A stretch of 64,000 nt of DNA, taken from assembly GCF_013523055.1 (NCBI RefSeq), contig NZ_JAAMQM010000011.1, forward strand, positions 124,001 to 188,000. The letters are read 5' to 3'. A program made the position numbers and the translations under genes. Origin of the DNA: Pseudomonas capeferrum (lineage in GTDB: Bacteria > Pseudomonadota > Gammaproteobacteria > Pseudomonadales > Pseudomonadaceae). Below, one piece after another: positions 61,680 through 64,000 of the stretch. The first letter of the stretch is position 1. The number at the start of each line of letters is the position of its first letter. The notes beneath the pieces are model-generated. The model was not told where the DNA came from and made no database searches. It saw nothing but the letters and a program-made list of their open reading frames with translations.

Positions 61680-62066
61680 TCAGGCCGAGACGACGAACAT
61701 CGCCACGATCAGGGCCACCCCGGAGAACCACACCAGGGAGCGTAATGTCGCCCAGTCGGCCAGGTAGCAGATGATGTAGAGCAGGCGACTGGTGATATAG
61801 AGCACGGCCAGCACATCCAGCGTCACCTGCTCGGCATTGCCGACCAGATCGGCAATCACCACGGCTGCGGCGAACGCCGGGAAGGCTTCGTAACCGTTCT
61901 GCTGGGCAGCGTGGGCGCGACGCGGCAGGCCTTCCAGGCTATCGAGGAAGGCACGCGGGTCATGGTTGTGGCGCATACCGAAACGGCCACTGCCCACCTT
62001 CGCGATCAAGGCACAGAGTGGCGGCAGGAACATCGCGATCAACACACACCAAAGGGCAATGGTCAT
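61680..62066 (-). CDS. MAPEG family membrane protein
   Basis: The 128-residue protein has four hydrophobic segments and the MAPEG signature (RRAHAAQQNGYEAFPAFAAA, then LLYIICYLADWATLRS). Eukaryotic relatives are membrane glutathione or eicosanoid enzymes; the bacterial role is not known. It converges with mltA. The composite palindrome B lies upstream in the divergent region with the antiporter gene. Confidence 0.9.
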   Translation of the reverse strand: MTIALWCVLIAMFLPPLCALIAKVGSGRFGMRHNHDPRAFLDSLEGLPRRAHAAQQNGYEAFPAFAAAVVIADLVGNAEQVTLDVLAVLYITSRLLYIICYLADWATLRSLVWFSGVALIVAMFVVSA

Positions 62067-62166
62067 GGCTGGTTTTCCTTGTGGGTAGTCGAAGTAAGAG
62101 CATCGCGCCCTTGAAAGGTTCTTTGGCGGCTACCGCGTGGGCTTGATTGGCAATTGCCGACGTCAG

Positions 62167-62425
62167 GTTGGCCCAATACCGGTCAGTCGAGCAACAGCCA
62201 TCCATTTGCGAATGCCGAGGCTTACTCTTCGGCCTCTAAATCTTCTGTGACGCTTACGGCCTCTCGCGGGACAAGCCCGCTCACCACCGGTGCATGGTGT
62301 CCTGGTGGTGAGCGGGCTTGTCCCGCGAGAGGCCGTAAGCGTCACAGAAGGTTCAAGAGCTGTACGATAAGCGCGGCATTCGCAAAATGGGTGGCTGTTG
62401 CTCGACTGACCGGCATTAGGGCAAG
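62167..62425. repeat. Composite palindromic element B: outer inverted arms with a perfect 47-bp REP palindrome
   Basis: Perfect 47-nt inverted arms (62242-62288 and 62304-62350, with core GCGGGACAAGCCCGC and its complement) enclose a 15-base loop. Outer flanks (about 62167-62215 and 62371-62425) are again inverted, with a few mismatches (TCAGTCGAGCAACAGCCA on the left). The left outer arm is clearly related to that of element A at 775-842 (shared GAGGCTTA and TCTTCTGTGA). It fills much of the 532-bp gap between the MAPEG gene and the antiporter; no gene is seen there. Confidence 0.9.
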
Positions 62426-62598
62426 CCCGCGCACGGCCAACTCCCGACCACCAAATTAGGCCAATGCGAAACCCTCTCCTTGAAACGCGGTCAACGTTGA
62501 CAGTCGAAAAACTGTGTCCCGAACCCTTGGCCAGGTCATCAAAGAACTGCCCGAGCGATTCGGGTTAAGAATTGCAAGCCATTTTCACAGGATCCCGG

Positions 62599-63834
62599 AT
62601 GCTTGAGCTAGTCGCTGCGTTTATCTGCCTCACCACACTTCTCACCTACGTCAACTACCGCTTCATCGGCCTGCCACCCGCCATCGGCGTGATGGTCACG
62701 GCGCTGTTGTTCTCGTTGATGCTCCAGGGCCTCAGCCTGATTGGCTATCCAGGCCTGGAAGAGCGCGTCGAAAGCCTGATGAACCAGATCGACTTCAACG
62801 ACCTGTTGATGCACTGGATGCTGGCATTCCTGTTGTTCGCTGGCGCCCTGCACGTCAACCTGACGGATCTGCGCAGCTATCGCTGGCCGATCGGCCTGCT
62901 GGCGACAGTGGGCGTACTGATCGCCACGGTGGTGATCGGTTTCCTGGCGCATTGGATCTTCAGCCTGTTCGGCTGGAACGTCAGCATGCTCTATTGCCTG
63001 CTGTTCGGCGCACTGATCTCGCCCACCGATCCGATTGCCGTATTGGGCGCCCTGCGTACCGCCAACGCCTCGAAACCGCTGAAGACCACCATCGTCGGCG
63101 AATCGCTGTTCAATGACGGCACGGCGGTCGTGGTGTTCACCGTCCTGCTCGGCATCGCCCAACTCGGCGAAGCCCCGAGTGTCGCCGACACCGCCATCCT
63201 CTTCGCGCGCGAAGCCCTCGGCGGCATCGTCTTCGGTGGCGTGATCGGTTATGCCACTTACCGCATGATCAAAAGTATCGAGCAATACCAGATTGAAGTG
63301 ATGCTGACCTTGGCACTGGTCATCGGCGGTTCGGCCATGTGCTATGAACTGCACGTCTCGGCGCCGATCGCGATGGTCGTCGCGGGGCTGATCATCGGCA
63401 ACCTGGGGCGCAACCTGGCGATGAACGACATGACCCGACGCTACCTGGACGGCTTCTGGGAGCTGATCGACGACATGCTCAATGCCCTGCTGTTCGCGCT
63501 GATCGGCCTGGAGCTGTTGCTGTTGCCGTTCAACTGGCTGCACCTGGCAGCGGGTGGCGTGCTGGCGGTGGCGGTACTGCTGTCGCGGCTGCTGACCGTG
63601 GCTCCAGCCATCGTACTGTTGCGTCGCTGGCGCAGCGTGCCGAAAGGCACAGTGCGGGTACTGACCTGGGGTGGCCTGCGGGGTGGGGTTTCCGTGGCCC
63701 TGGCGCTGTCGCTGCCACTGGGCGAGGAACGTGACCTGCTACTGTCGATCACCTACATCGTGGTGCTGTTGTCGATCCTGGTACAGGGGCTGAGCATCGG
63801 CCGGGTGGTGCGCAGGGTCAGCGCCCAACCTTGA
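62599..63834 (+). CDS. NhaP-type sodium/proton antiporter (CPA1)
   Basis: The 411-residue protein has about twelve membrane helices and the CPA1 core motifs SPTDPIAVLGAL and GESLFNDGTAVVVF, the latter with the Asn-Asp pair that binds cations. RVLTWGGLRGGVSVALAL is typical near the C-terminus. It exports sodium or potassium in exchange for protons. AGGA lies eight bases before the ATG at 62599. No regulatory cytosolic domain is present. Confidence 0.92.
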   Translation: MLELVAAFICLTTLLTYVNYRFIGLPPAIGVMVTALLFSLMLQGLSLIGYPGLEERVESLMNQIDFNDLLMHWMLAFLLFAGALHVNLTDLRSYRWPIGLLATVGVLIATVVIGFLAHWIFSLFGWNVSMLYCLLFGALISPTDPIAVLGALRTANASKPLKTTIVGESLFNDGTAVVVFTVLLGIAQLGEAPSVADTAILFAREALGGIVFGGVIGYATYRMIKSIEQYQIEVMLTLALVIGGSAMCYELHVSAPIAMVVAGLIIGNLGRNLAMNDMTRRYLDGFWELIDDMLNALLFALIGLELLLLPFNWLHLAAGGVLAVAVLLSRLLTVAPAIVLLRRWRSVPKGTVRVLTWGGLRGGVSVALALSLPLGEERDLLLSITYIVVLLSILVQGLSIGRVVRRVSAQP

Positions 63835-63844
63835 AGTATCGTGT

Positions 63845-63883
63845 CGGCTTCTTCGCCGAGGCGGCTTGCCCGCGAAGAAGCCG
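63845..63883. repeat. Solitary REP-like hairpin after the antiporter gene
   Basis: CGGCTTCTTCG pairs with CGAAGAAGCCG around GGCTTGCC-rich bases, 10 bp after the stop. The GCGGCTTGCCCGCG core resembles the REP at 39 kb. It may act as the 3' end of the transcript. Confidence 0.6.
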
Positions 63884-63908
63884 GCCCTGACAGTAGAGTT
63901 CTGGGACT

Positions 63909-64000
63909 CTACTCGACTGCAGTATCCGGAAACTGATCCTGCACATACTTGATCTCGGTCCGCCCGTGAGCGGCCGGCAGGCCGTCTTCACCAAGGTTGA
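63909..64000 (-). CDS. C-terminal end of an unidentified protein, cut by the window edge
   Basis: Reading from the right edge on the minus strand, about 29 codons end at a TAG (63909-63911): the tail contains HGRTEIKYVQDQFPDTAVE. The stop codon lies inside a small hairpin (63892-63913). Too little is present to name a family. Confidence 0.55.
   Translation of the reverse strand, partial: NLGEDGLPAAHGRTEIKYVQDQFPDTAVE

Overview
The window is a high-GC chromosomal segment of a fluorescent Pseudomonas, most likely the P. putida group. The gene order (thiC, tolC, waaA, hldE, msbA, O-antigen ligase, dnpA, mig-14, carbamoyltransferase, putP/putA, a GGDEF/EAL response regulator, fba, pgk, epd, tktA, metK, ligB, mltA, nhaP) matches what I remember of P. 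putida chromosomes. The intergenic palindromes carry the P. putida REP core (GCGGGCTTGTCCCGCG and variants). No rRNA, tRNA, prophage, insertion sequence, transposase or CRISPR array was seen. It looks like core genome, and the unusual material lies in the intergenic repeats.

Layout. 1-3.5 kb: thiamine genes (a cytX fragment, and thiC behind a TPP riboswitch), split by a composite palindrome whose loop holds 30 heptanucleotide repeats. 3.6-7.3 kb: tolC, waaA and a LysR regulator. 7.3-8.2 kb: a 0.9 kb intergenic region with inverted arrays of a 63-bp repeat around paired REP cores. 8.2-11.6 kb: an SMR transporter, an FAD oxidoreductase, an aldo/keto reductase and a Nudix-like protein in one direction. 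11.7-25.1 kb: the LPS and outer-membrane cluster (hldE, msbA, O-antigen ligase, a small kinase-like protein, four glycosyltransferase-type proteins, a DnpA-type PIG-L deacetylase, mig-14, carbamoyltransferase), mostly on the minus strand with overlapping or nearly touching genes. 25.2-26.1 kb: rlmJ.

26.2-32 kb: the proline-use pair putP and putA, divergent around a 353-bp region with eight GTTGCA motifs, the core recognised by the PutA DNA-binding domain. 32.3-45.6 kb: plus-strand genes (ZapE/AFG1 ATPase, TauE-like permease, acyl-CoA dehydrogenase, a TldD/TldE-type pair, MFS exporter, dbpA, HI0933-type flavoprotein, YccS). 45.6-55.1 kb: minus-strand genes (small winged-helix protein, YgjP metallopeptidase, CfcR-type c-di-GMP regulator, then fba, two small lipoproteins, pgk, epd and tktA as a carbon-metabolism group). 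55.2-57.5 kb: an ArsR-methyltransferase fusion regulator followed by metK, with a 26-bp palindrome upstream. 57.7-64 kb: ligB, a DUF1090 protein, a cytochrome c'-like lipoprotein, mltA, a MAPEG protein, a second full copy of the composite palindrome, and an nhaP-type antiporter.

The most notable result is a family of large nested palindromes at 775-1234 and 62167-62425. They share outer arms and REP cores, and one copy has a heptamer array grown inside its loop. A related structure with 63-bp arrays lies at 7467-8126. I see no protein-coding system that is clearly new.
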